A stretch of DNA of 64,000 bases. Source: Vicugna pacos. Lineage: Eukaryota > Chordata > Mammalia > Artiodactyla > Camelidae. Every line of letters begins with the position of its first letter. Position 1 is the first letter of the stretch. Made by a program: the position numbers and the translations under genes. The notes beneath the pieces were generated by a model. The model saw only the letters and a list, made by a program, of their open reading frames with translations. It searched no databases and was not told the origin of the DNA. This document shows, one piece after another, positions 22,566 to 37,300 of the stretch. The stretch is taken from the NCBI RefSeq assembly GCF_048564905.1, contig NC_133020.1:17827501-17891500 (forward strand), read 5' to 3'.

Positions 22566-24205
22566 GGACCTCCTCCAGCTTGGCCCGCAGGGGTCCCGCT
22601 TGCGAGACAGAGGGCTGGGGGTCGCAGAAGGGGGCACCGAGCCTGGCCTCGGGCCCTAGGCTCTCCTCCCGGCTTCCTGCCTCGGTCCTTGGCCTCTCTC
22701 GGGTTCTGGGGTGTCTGGAGCAAGGCCTGGCCGCACAGCCGGGGTCTCCTGCCTTCACGCCTGGGTGTCTGCTACTCTCGCCTTTAACACGCTGCCGGCG
22801 CTCGCGGCCTCTCGCCCTCTCCGTCGAGTGAGGACTGTGATCTTCCTTCCCTCCCTGTGGCCTGGAGCCAGCTGGCAGTCTTGATTCTGTACTGGTGCTG
22901 ACTGGCCCAGGCACTGGTATGAAGTGGACCAGGCTGGACATCCTGTGGCTTGTGCGACAGGAGAGGTTGTCCCTGCATGTCACAGGTGGAGGGAGTGGGA
23001 CTAGGCACAGCACTCTGTCCTGTTGTCCAAGTGCTCACGGCCGTCTGCCCGTTGACAGCAGAGTGACATGGCTGTGACTTCCCTCATGGAAGTGCTACAC
23101 ATAACGGGGCCTTAGAGCGCCCAGTCCAGGCGGCTTCTGGGTCTGACCGAGCGCAGTATTGTAGAGGGAGGTGGAAGCTCCTGCTTGTCACTGCCAAGTG
23201 ACAGGAAGGGGGCACTACCTGTGTGGATGTGTGTGTGTGCGCGTGTGCACGTGTGTCTAGCATGTGTGCTCAGGGCCACAGCTTCTTCAAGCATCAGCTG
23301 AAGACGTGCCTCCTCCGTGTCTCGTGCACTGAGACCAACAGACTGAGCAAGATGTCCCGGACTCGGAAAAGCTCGGAGAAACTGGGGAGGCGAGACTGAG
23401 GCGACCTCAGCGCCACTGCCCGAGGCAGGCTGGGCTGGGCTGGGCTGGGCTGATGTTGAGTGGAATCTAATAATGAAACTGGCAAGTATTTATTGAACAC
23501 TTTGTGTCGCTGTTTCCAGCAGTTTCTGGTGGTGGCTTGGCGACAGCCCTCACCGTGCCGTGTGGCTGGTTTTCACCATTTTACAAACATGCAGGTGCAG
23601 GGCGAGGTGTAGAGGTTCTAAGTAACTTGTCCAAAGTAACGGGAGCCTCAAGTGGGCCTCAGCCCGGGTCGCTGGTGCCGGCTGTGCTTCCCGCTGAGCC
23701 CACCGGCGACCTGGGAGTAAAGCCATCCCATCCCTGCCCCCGGTCAAACCCTACTGTAACGCCTCTGATGACCGCGGGAGCTGGGCACCCTCACAGCCTC
23801 ACTGCAGGGGGCGTCACTAGGGGCGAGGACTGAGGCAGAGAAGGAATCCGCACTGGCAGCCTGGCCATGCTCCCTGTTCTGCTTTAGAGAAGGCAGGTCA
23901 CCAGCCGAGGCCTGATGGACCGTGTGCCAGTGTTACCCTCCGGGAGCTGCAGTCAGAATGGCGTCTGGACGTAGGCAGCCAGGCCCCGGCAACCTGGAGC
24001 AGCGGTGCAGTGGGATCGGCCTAGTTCCCCACGGTGGCCGGGCAGGCTTCCCGGAGCACCCGGGAGGAAAGGCAGCGCACCCCTGTGAGGGTGTTCTCCA
24101 GGCCAGGGGGGCTTCTGCCTAGTCTGGGGCTCAGATCTAGTTCTCCTCGGCTGGCCCAGCTCCCCTCCCTGGATCCTGGCCCCCTGGAGTGAGACCACGC
24201 AGAGC
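22566..24205. other. IFFO1 3'UTR and IFFO1-GAPDH tail-to-tail interval
   Basis: IFFO1 and GAPDH converge here. No canonical AATAAA for IFFO1 was found on the plus strand, so its 3' end is not placed; TTTATTGAACACTTTGTG near 23488 lies in a MIR-like segment. A GT-rich tract is at about 23221-23260 and a short GGGCT repeat at about 23429-23453. Confidence 0.5.
23480..23700 (-). repeat. MIR SINE between IFFO1 and GAPDH
   Basis: CATTTTACAAACATGCAGGTGCAGGGCG...AAGTAACTTGTCCAAAGTAACGG...GCCCGGGTCGCTGGTGCC is the reverse complement of MIR. Confidence 0.65.
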
Positions 24206-24223
24206 AGGCTGGGTTGAGTATAC

Positions 24224-24229
24224 TTTATT
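24224..24229 (-). terminator. GAPDH: GAPDH polyadenylation signal AATAAA
   Basis: TTTATT on the plus strand is AATAAA on the minus strand, about 190 bases after the GAPDH stop codon. This matches the short 3'UTR usual for this gene. Confidence 0.85.
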
Positions 24230-24416
24230 GATGGTACGTGACAAGGCAGGGCTCCCTGAGCCCCCCCCCCCTTCTTCAGGAGGTCTGGGATGGAAACTGT
24301 GTGGAGGTCAGATTCTCAGGTGTGTTGGGGGATCGAGTTGGGGCCAGGACTCCCCAGCAGCTGAGGGCCTCTCTCTTCCTCTTGTGCTCTTGCTGGGGCT
24401 GGGGGTCCAGGGACTC

Positions 24417-28137
<3,721 letters not shown>

Positions 28138-28424
28138 CGTGTCTCAGAGACTCGGCTGCGGGCAGACGAAAGTGAGCATTAGACCACGGGGCGAAGCGGC
28201 TGGAGTTCAGTGGGGGCCCTCCCAGCCCCTCCCCCAGGCTTCCATCCCCGCTCTGCGCTTCCGCACGTCCTTCCTCCCGCCCCTGCAATGCGGGGGCCCA
28301 ACCGGGCGCAACTCAGACCCCGGCCCGGGCTGGAACCCGCAGCCGCACCCTCTGCCCGCGCACGCCCGTATCCCTTTCGGGCCCGTCCCCGAGCCCTTTG
28401 TGGCTCCTCTGCGCCACGATTTAC

Positions 28425-28560
28425 CTGGCACTCACGAGAGATGCGGCTGTCTGTCGAACGGGGAGGAGCAGAGAGCGCCGGGGGTGGCTGCAGCCTGAAT
28501 TTATAGGACAGGGGGCGGGGCGGGGGCGTGGTGACGCGAGCTCGCCTCGCCCAGTCGGGG
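28425..28560 (-). promoter_or_regulatory. GAPDH: GAPDH core promoter (TATA and GC boxes) and exon 1
   Basis: On the minus strand TATAAA lies at 28505-28500, followed after about 28 bases by the CGCTCTCTGCTCCTCC segment typical of the GAPDH 5'UTR. Exon 1 ends at 28425, with donor GTAAAT. GC boxes (GGGGCGGGGCGGGGG on the plus strand) lie just upstream, at about 28511-28526. This combination of TATA box and GC boxes is known for mammalian GAPDH. Confidence 0.85.
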
Positions 28561-30350
28561 CCCCGAGGTACAGAGGCCTGAGCTACGTGCGCCCGTAAAA
28601 CCGCGAGTAGCCGGCCCCATCCTGTTTTTTGGATCCGCCTGGTTCTTCAAATGTGCACGCACCGCCCTTGTGGGCTGAGGATTGAGAGGGGGAGGGGACT
28701 GAGGCCCCAAGGAGGAGGCGACCGGTGATGGTGCCTGGGGGATGTAGGGGGGCCTGTGGACTCCGGGGCAAGGGCTCTGGTAAGAGCTGAGGACAACCAG
28801 GAGTCAGGGACGTTAAAGTTGCTGCCTGGATGTAACGGGAGGACCTAGGGAGCCAGTGGGATGGGGAACTGGAGCCGGAGCCCGGGGCGGCTCCCCGCTG
28901 CAGGCTCCCCCTTCCTCACCACCCCCACCCCGTCCCCCGCCCCGCTGCTTTCAATGGCCGAGAGACGAGGAACTTCTCGATGCTCTTCGGTAGTAAAACA
29001 GGCTTTGCAGAGGAAGGCTCGGGAGGGGCCTCCCGCGGGGCCCTTCCCAGACCCCTCTCCCCACTGCACCCCCAACCTGGCTCCGCGCCTCTTTGGGCCG
29101 GGGGCCGGGGCTGGGCGCTGGGCAGTGTGGGCCTGGAGGGGAAAAAGGTTCAGGAGAAGGCTTGAAGGGGAGGTTTTTGCACTGAAGGTCACGATGTCTT
29201 GCAGCGCGGACAGCCTGGAGACCTGAGAATCGGGGCAGACAAACTAGGCCCTGTGTGCACCAGCTGCTCTCCCCCAGGCAGAGGCTGGGGTCCAGGGCGA
29301 GGGCGGGACAGGATCTGGATCAATGTTTGGGGCTGGGCGGGTAGAGGGCCGGAGGCCTCTCAACAAAGTCGCTCCTGGGAAACCTGAGGGCTGTGCCGCC
29401 CAGGCTGGGAGACAATGCCCCTTTCACCCCATCCAGCCTGTCCAGCCCCGGGCAGAGAGTAGGACGTGAGGGCGGAAGTCCCTCCCCATCCTGGAACGTG
29501 CAGGCCAGCCCTGGAATCAGGGCCTCCCCTTCACTGGCTGCGCCCAAGGGATGTTGGGGGCAGGGTGGGGAGTCCAGAAGAGGGAAAAATTGAGAGGTCT
29601 TGGGCACATGGTGGGAACAGGCCCCCAGTCCCTTCCCGCACATGATGTAAAGGGATCCATTCCCCTCCAAGACTGGTCAGGAGCCCCAGCTGTCCCAGGT
29701 TTGTGAGCTGAGGATGCAGGAAGGGCTGGTTCTGAGGAACTGAGGGGCTAATGGTCTAAAGAGGGTGGAGTGGAACAGACATTGCCCATCAGCAGGTGCT
29801 GGGGGACGGAACTGGGGCCTCTTTGCTGGCCCAGCGTAACCTGAGACCAGCCCCCTTTTCCAGCTGAAAAGCCTGTGGCTAAGTTTAGCCGGCCTGGTGA
29901 TAACCTTTGCTTAAAAGGCAGAGAGCACGCTATCCAGCACCCCGACTCCAGACCGTCCCTTCCCTTTCTGGGATTGCCCTCCCTCCTTGGGGCCCCAGAT
30001 CCAAGGCTGGCTGTGGCCAGCAGCCATCTGCATGGTTGGTGCCCAGACGTTTCAAGAGCAGCAAGAGCAGGGCCAGAGGGCGCCTAAGGGTGAGAGGAGG
30101 CAGGAGGCGCCACACTGAGGAGCTGGCTGGGGAAGTGCAGGGGAAACACGCTGCTGCCACTGTTCGCTCCTGCTCAGGCTCCCACAGGACTGCAAACACT
30201 TTTCCTGAGGGGCCTTAGGTACCCACCCTCCACCCTCCTGTGCTACCCAAGGCATGTTCCCCTTTGCCTCATGCTTGTCATTTCTTATTACTGTCCTCTG
30301 CTGGAAGGAGGGAGCTCAGTGCCCAGGGAGCGTGACTGGCCCAGTCTGCT

Positions 30351-30391
30351 GTTGTCATGACAGCAAAGACACCAGTGTTGTCATGACAGCA
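30351..30391. repeat. Two copies of a palindromic 15-mer
   Basis: GTTGTCATGACAGCA occurs at 30351-30365 and again at 30377-30391. Each copy contains the perfect 10-bp palindrome TGTCATGACA. The copies start 26 bp apart, about two and a half helical turns. Confidence 0.8.
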
Positions 30392-30666
30392 GCCTCGCTG
30401 CCTCCTGTTCAGGTGACTCAGCAGAGACTTGGGGAGCAGGGGTGGGTGGACAGGGCCTGTGCCTGAGGGGCTGACTCCTGCAGACCCTGTAACACGGTGA
30501 GGCACCCCTGGTAGGCAGGCTGGAGAGACACTGTCTAGAGCTGCAGGGGATCATGACTTGAACTGCCAGCAGCCTGGCCAGGTCGGGCACCTGTCTTCAG
30601 AGGTGAGGTTAGGGGAACAAGTTGGGGTGGGGGCAGGACAGAAGAAACCAGCCCGTGGCGGAAGGG

Positions 30667-30880
30667 AGGGTTTCTCAGCCTCAGCACCACTAGCCAGCAT
30701 TCTGGGCCAGATCATTCTTTGTGGTGGGAGGGTCCTGTGCAGCAGGATACTGAGCAACATCCCTGGCCTCTACCCACTAGCTGCTGGGAGCACCCCTCCC
30801 TGCTAGGCTGTGACAAGTCTCCAGACATTATTGAATGTCCCCTGGAGGGCAAAATCGCCCCAGATTGAGAAGGGCCTCTC
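30667..30880 (+). mobile_element. Nonautonomous hAT-Charlie-type DNA transposon fossil (MER family)
   Basis: The sequence runs from GGTTTCTCAGCCTCAGCACC through ACATCCCTGGCCTCTACCCACTAG and CTCCAGACATTATTGAATGTCCCC to GATTGAGAA. This follows a common mammalian MER consensus whose ends are the inverted GGTTCTCAACC / GGTTGAGAACC type. The exact subfamily is not assigned. Confidence 0.7.
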
Positions 30881-31109
30881 TGAAGTCTAGCTGCTGCCTA
30901 ATTCTCCACCTGGGAGCAACCCTGCTGCGTGTGCAGGGGAGGTGGAGGCAACGACGAGGCACTGAGGGGGCCTGACGCTCAGATGCCGGGTCAGGCCCTA
31001 GACTCCTGGGCTCATCTTCTGAATTGACAACCTGCTGCCTGCCTCTGGGATAACGTGAAAGATGAAACAAAGACAGCTTAGGAAAAACCTCTAAAAGTAA
31101 ATAAAAACA

Positions 31110-31115
31110 TTTATT
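31110..31115 (-). terminator. NCAPD2: NCAPD2 polyadenylation signal AATAAA
   Basis: TTTATT on the plus strand reads AATAAA on the minus strand, about 215 bases after the NCAPD2 stop codon. A second minus-strand candidate was not seen nearby. Confidence 0.65.
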
Positions 31116-31331
31116 CATTAGAAAACAAGGAGACTGGCAAACGTATATTCCAGTGAAAGCAGCTCCACTTGGTTCCATGAGGCGTTTAAGAGCAATGCCT
31201 TACATTACAAAGATCACTTACGTGTTATAAAAAACAAGCAGACGGGCAAACAAGTATTCTACAAGCGGGTGGTGTTCAAGGTCACTCCACAAGACACCTG
31301 CACAGCAGGGATGGGGACAGGCAAGGCCGCC

Positions 31332-34300
31332 CTAGGACCTGTGCCTGTGGGCAGATGCTCGGCGGATGGGCGTGGCTTTCTTGGGTGTCTCATCTTCTGT
31401 CATCTCTGCTGACAGTTCTATTCAAAGAATTGGGGGGATAAGGAAAAGCTGAGTTACAAAGATGGTGAAAAATAGATCTTGGAGAACAAATGGAACAGTT
31501 TCAGACCTCACAGCACAAGAAGAAAAACAGGTGAGGGGTGGGGGGCGGGGAGGAGAAGGGACACCTCTATACAGTGGCATACCCCGCAAAGCCAGCCTCC
31601 TCGCAAGCTCACCTCGTTCTGGACCAAGTCTGTGAGGGAGCACCGTACCTTCATCGCTGGATTCATCGCTTGAGAAGACAATTCTGAGTTTCTTTTTCGA
31701 AACTTGCTGCTGGGTGTTTGGATGCCGACGGGTCATACGGCGGGGCTCAGGTGTGACGAAGTCATTGTCTGAGGCTGCAGAAGCCAGATGCCTTCGTCTG
31801 GAAACTAGAAAAGGCAGAGGCATGAGTCCAAAAAAAAAAAAAAAAGATAATAAAGTAAATAAAGGAACCCCTAATCTGAGAGGAGAGGAGGGCCTGCCTC
31901 ACATACCAGTGGGTTGTTTCTTGGCTGATGGGGCTCTGTGGCTACCCCCAGGGCCATTCTCAAGTTCCTCCATTGCATCCAAACCTCTGGTGTGACAGGC
32001 TCGAAGCTTCTGCTCAAATTCATCTATTATAGTCTGATGGGAAAAAGAGATTAAGAGCAGGCCTGGAAATAGTTATTTCTGTGATTAAAAAGAAACAAGG
32101 CCATGAAAGGACATGGAGGAACCTTAAATGCTCATCACTAAGTGAAAGAACCCAGCTGAGAAGGGTACACGCTGTGTGACTCCCGCGATATGACATTCTG
32201 AGAACAGCAAAGCTGTGGTGACAGTAGAAGGATGAGTGGTTGCCGGGGCTGTGGGCCCCGGGGTAAATGGGGGAGCAGAGGCTCCTCGGGGCAGGGAGAC
32301 TCCTCTGAAGGACACGGCGGTGGACACAGGTCAGGATACGTTTGTCTAAACACACAGTGCGCGCTCCATCTGGAGGGAACCCCCGGGGAACCAGGGGCAA
32401 CAGTGGCGTGTCAGGGCTGGTTCACTGCCGGTAACAAACGCCCGCCCTGGCCTGGGTGCTCTGGCCCAGACGAGGGGAACTGGGGAGACCATGTCTGCCA
32501 GGGGGCAGGGTCAGCCCAGAGAACTCTATACTTTCTATTCAATTTTTCTTTAAACGTGCAACTGCCCTTAATAAAGTCTATGGAAAAAAGAGAAAAAGAA
32601 ACAAAGAATCAAGAATTGGAGACAGAGGCCTGGTCTCAGGTCACCCTGGTTACTTGGGTGCAATCATCTGGGGATGAGTCAGGCACCGGGAGCCCCGGCA
32701 CTCAGAACACCGCGCAGGCACGAACTGCGGCTGGAATGTAGCAGGCGCTGTTCACCTTTCCCTCAGGCCTGGCTCCGCGCCTCAACCTGCCCACGACTGA
32801 CAAAAAGGCACTGAAGATGGACTCGTCCGATAGTTTATCTCCAAAGCAGTCAAAGTTGTCCAGCATCTTGCGGAGGCCTCGCTCGGTGAGGGGCAGCTGG
32901 GACACGCAGTAGGCCAGGTCCCGGTACTGCCGCTCGGTCCTGCAGATGGGAAGGCATCCTGAGGAGCAGTGGCAGCAGGAGGGAAGGGCCCAGCCTCCCT
33001 CATCAGTCTCCCACATCCCTGGGCTGCTCCGGGCACCCTCTACCTCTCAGCACAAAGAGCCCTCCAGGAAGGCAGCTTACCGGGCTGTGCGGAAGCGCTG
33101 GCACAGCTTCTCCACCAGGCTCTCCGTTTGCTTGTCCTTGGTGACGTAGGAGAGCAGCTGCCTGCAGGAAGGGAGATGCAGATGGGCCGTCTCCCGAGGG
33201 CAGCTCCCAACCCGCCCCAACGCCAGCCCTGGACTCTCCCCTGCACCGGCTGCCTGTCTTCCTCTTGCCTCAGTAGAAGACTCCGCGCCGTGGCCTGGGC
33301 CCTGGCACGTCCCTCCCGCCCTCTCCCCCACCTCCAAGAAGGTCCCCCGCCCCCACCCGAGGAATTTGCACTGCGAGTGGGAATCTGTAACAAAAGCAGC
33401 CGCCATCTAGTGAGCAATACCACGGGCTGCCCAGCGTTTTAGGAGCTTCTGTTGGATCTTCTCGAGAACTAATAAGGTGCGAGTATTTATGGCCTAATTT
33501 TATGCAGAAGGAACAGGCACAGAGAGGTGGTTACTGCCAAATCCCACACAGCTAAAGAGCAGCAGAGCCAGGATGCACACACAGGTCTGATCCCTAAGCC
33601 TGCGGGACTAGAAAACGTGCCCCGAGACCCAGAGCTCTACTTCATGATGGTGCGGAAGGGCGCTTCCTCCACCCCACCCTCGGGGTCTGACAGGCGGCTG
33701 ATGACATCTGGAAGGAGGTTATAGATTGCGTTGCCCTGTAAGAGAGAGTCTCGTCAGAGGCAGGAGACCTGCATGTTCCCTCCGCAGCATGCCTGGGGCT
33801 GCCTCCCTGACTCTCACCTTGTGTGAAAGCTCGTTGAAGAAATTCTTGGCCAGGGCAGCGATCTGAGGGGCGGGGTCGATGAGCAGCACGGCCATCTCGC
33901 TCACCTGCCCCTTCACCTTCACCATGTCCTTGAGGATCAGGTGGGTCATCACCAGCCCCGCTGTTTTCCGCACTTGCTGAGCGGGGTCCCGGAGGCTAGG
34001 AGTGAAATCTCAAGTCACTGGGACTACACCCTGATACTGGCAGGGAGGCCCTCAGCACGAATCTATGAGCTCTTCTTATTGTGCAATTTGAGAAACAGTT
34101 AGAAAGCTGTCTAGAGTTGGAAGCTAGGTTTGCGGCAAGAGGCCAAGGGTGTAACCAAGGCTTTAGACAAGAGGCGTCCATCCCTCTGGGGCCACACTTA
34201 GCCAGGGCCTGCACAGGTCACGTGTGAAGCAAAGGTTCAAGGAATGGTAAGGTCTGGGGAACACAGTTCTGGTGATTCGCATGCTGACTTCACCACTGCC

Positions 34301-37300
34301 TCCCAGAGCTTCAGGGGCTGCTAAGGCGTCGTGAGGGATCTCTTACCGAGCATACAGATGTGGTGTCCAGGGGTCCACCAGGTTGGGGAAGCGGATGGCC
34401 AGATCCCCAGTAGCAATCATGAGGTTAGATCGAACAATGGGGAGTGAGGACTTTTCTAGCATGGTGAACAGAAGACGAAGTTGGGAGTCACAGAAAGTGG
34501 CACTAGGGGCAAAGAGAGGATCATGAGGGAAACCATCCCATCCCCCATGCCCTCTGAGAAGGCCATCCCAACCCCAGGGCCCACCTGATCATACAGAACT
34601 TGCCCAGGGCAAGTGAGGCAGCTGCGGAGAGCTCCGGGTTGCTATAGAGACCAGGGTTGTTGCAGACTTTGAGCAGAAGTGGAACAAAGGCAGCCAGTGT
34701 CTGTTTGCCTGGTGGAAAAACAACTCAAGGTTTGGGACAGGCTATGTCAGCGGGGGAGGCGGCCCCTCAGCACTGCTTCTCACCATCCAGCAGCTCCAGC
34801 TCACAGATGCTGCGGATCAGTTCTGCCTCCGTGTCATCAGCAGTAGCTCCAACCAGCCCCATCTCCTCCTCCATGGTGGCCTCGGAGCTTGTATGCTGAT
34901 GGGAAAGCAGCCAGGGGTCATGGGTGAGCAGACAGTTTTGATTCCAGCTTACCTTTCATTTCCCATGAATGGATCTGGAGAAAGGCAAATTCTGCAAAAC
35001 CATTCACAGACTTCTCATACTCATCTAAAGAGGAAGGACTCTTGAATCAAACAGGAAAAGAACTAGGTCCCCTCTGCTTGTTTTTTAAGTTGCCAGAGCA
35101 TCCTACATCTCTTCTTAGTGCATCCTCACGGAAGTATATAATTTCCTGCATACAGTAAATAGAGCCTGCCAGACAACGGTTCAAGGTCACAGAGAAGGTC
35201 AGACTTTATCCCACTGCTGCAGGACTCTGTCTTATTCGCCTGCCAGACATCACTGCCTCTAGTGGAGAGAACACAAGGTCCCAGCAGGTGCCAGGCCCAG
35301 CCCCCGAGGCTGCCGGGAAAGGCAGGGACGTGCTTGTTCTAACAAAGACTGCCTTGGGCAGAGCCTGTATTTTATGCCGAGGTCCCTAACTCAGCGCTCT
35401 GATTTACCTAAAACTTTGCTTCCTGGGTGATCCATCTTTGCTCTCACCAATCTTTCCCAGAGCAGTAGCAGCAAGGAGGGCAGTTTCCAGCTTATTTAAC
35501 AGGAGAGAAGCAGGGATCCCCAGAGGGAAATGTGAACCATCCGGGGGCAGGAAGCAACCCTGGGAAATGCTTGGGACACGGGCCCCAGCGCCCAGGCGCA
35601 CCATTCACCTTCTCCTTTGGCTCTTTCGTCTTCTGCTGCTGCTCCTCCCGAAGAACTCGGCGCCGACAGAGCTCTCCGCTCACCGCCTGCTCCAAGTGCA
35701 CCAGCTGCTGCAGGGCTACGTCCCCGGCCAGGGACAGCAGGTTCATCAACAGGAAAGTGGGGAGCATGGGGGTGTCCTCTGCAGGAGCAGGGAGGGACGG
35801 CAGGGAGAAAAAGACAATCAAGCCTCATAGGACCTGGTGCCCTGTTTGTACTGATGGTCCCCTGCTCATGTGCTATAAAGCCTGGTAAAGAAGCAGAGAT
35901 GGCAGTGGAGGGATGGTGGCAGTGACTAGCCCAGCACGGGTGACAAAAAGGGACAAGGCGGGCTGAGGGGGTCAGGGGTCACTGTAGGAAGTGGTGGTGG
36001 CAGTGGCTTCTGGCCAGCAGGGACAGCAGCAGAAGCTGGCTGCTGCCCACGGGCCCACTGACCCTCTTGCCCACTTACTCAGGGCCTCCTGGGTGGCACT
36101 TTCTTCCCCCAGCTTCTCCAGGGCCTGCTTCGCACAGCCCTGCAACATCCGGGCACAGATCGCCTCGGGGCCCTCTGCCAGCTGGTAAGTGAGAGTCACT
36201 GCGGCCTCTTTGAATGGGACCCAGAGTGGGTCTGGGTGGACAAAGCCTGCACAGGAGAAGGGAGAAGTTGCCCACTGCCGACAAAGGACCCTATTCTGCC
36301 CGAGCCCCTCCCAGTAGCTCACCTTTTATGACCACCTCCTGCAGGCGCTCAAACAAGCGGTGTTCCTGAGGCAGCCGGAAGGGAGGGTGACGTTTGCCCA
36401 GAGAAGGCTGTTGAGAGCAGGGAAGACAATGTAGGTGTGTGTGAGGGTGGATGGGAGGACCCCGCACTCCTTGGTTTGGACGTAACCACCTCACATACCT
36501 TCCTCCTGTCAGAGATGTTGGCGATGGCGTGGCACACCTGTCGGGCCAGCCTGTAGTCCTGTGGAGACTTCTCATCCAGCCCTATGCTCACCAGTGTGTC
36601 TAAGTTGCTTCCCACAATTTCCGGTTTTCCTCTAGGGAGAGGAAGCCAAAGAGTTAAAGCCAGTCACAGACCTGACTCTGTGTGGGGGACAATGCCAAGG
36701 AGGGCAGGAGCCAGCATCCGACACAGGGCCCTGGAGCTCCACAGAGGCTTTGACCCAGGGCCGGCCCCTCGGTATCCCTCGGCTCTAATGACCCCGCTAT
36801 TTCTGCCGGGCGGGTGGGCTGGTCCTGTCACTGTTTTATTTTCCATTTAGATGGCTGACGCATGCGCAGAGCTCAGCTGGGCCTGACTGCTATTACAGAA
36901 GGGAACCTTCCCCTCCTCTCATCCCCCTGCCTGTCTGGCTCTGAGCCTCACCGTGCCATCATCCCAAGAAGCATGACAGAGGAACAGCGCTCCAGAGGCG
37001 AGCAGGGGACCTTCTCAGTTGCCCGCTCCCACAGCAGCTGGGTCACTGCTGGTTTCACTTCATCTTTCTGCACAAACTCACAGAGCTGCAGAGAAATGAA
37101 AAACTGTTCAGGCCAAAAAAGAACAATTCCCCTGAGGCTTGGCCCACCTTCTCTGGAGAGAACACGGAGAGCCTGAGGTGGGTAAAGGCGATGCTTAGAA
37201 CAGGAGAGGAAGGAGGAGGCTCACGACACAAAGCAGGGCTTTGGGGAGGTGCTTCCGTCTCCACCACTCTTCTACCTTCATGCCTTCAAAATCCCACTTC

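Larger units (their letters stand above)
28561..31085. other. Interval between NCAPD2 3' end and GAPDH promoter
   Basis: NCAPD2 and GAPDH are transcribed in the same direction, so this is upstream DNA of GAPDH and downstream DNA of NCAPD2. It contains a duplicated palindrome at 30351-30391 and an hAT-type DNA transposon fossil at about 30667-30880. The rest is unique, GC-rich near GAPDH. Confidence 0.55.
31088..35778 (-). other. NCAPD2: NCAPD2 exons 22-32 (map)
   Basis: Exon coordinates: 22 35778-35609, 23 34895-34784, 24 34708-34585, 25 34502-34347, 26 33995-33818, 27 33735-33641, 28 33161-33081, 29 32939-32756, 30 32033-31907, 31 31804-31649, 32 31417 to about 31088 (coding to 31332). Exon 22 follows a Lys codon split across the junction (A + AG) and reads DTPMLPTFLLMNLLSLAGDV. 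Confidence 0.88.
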
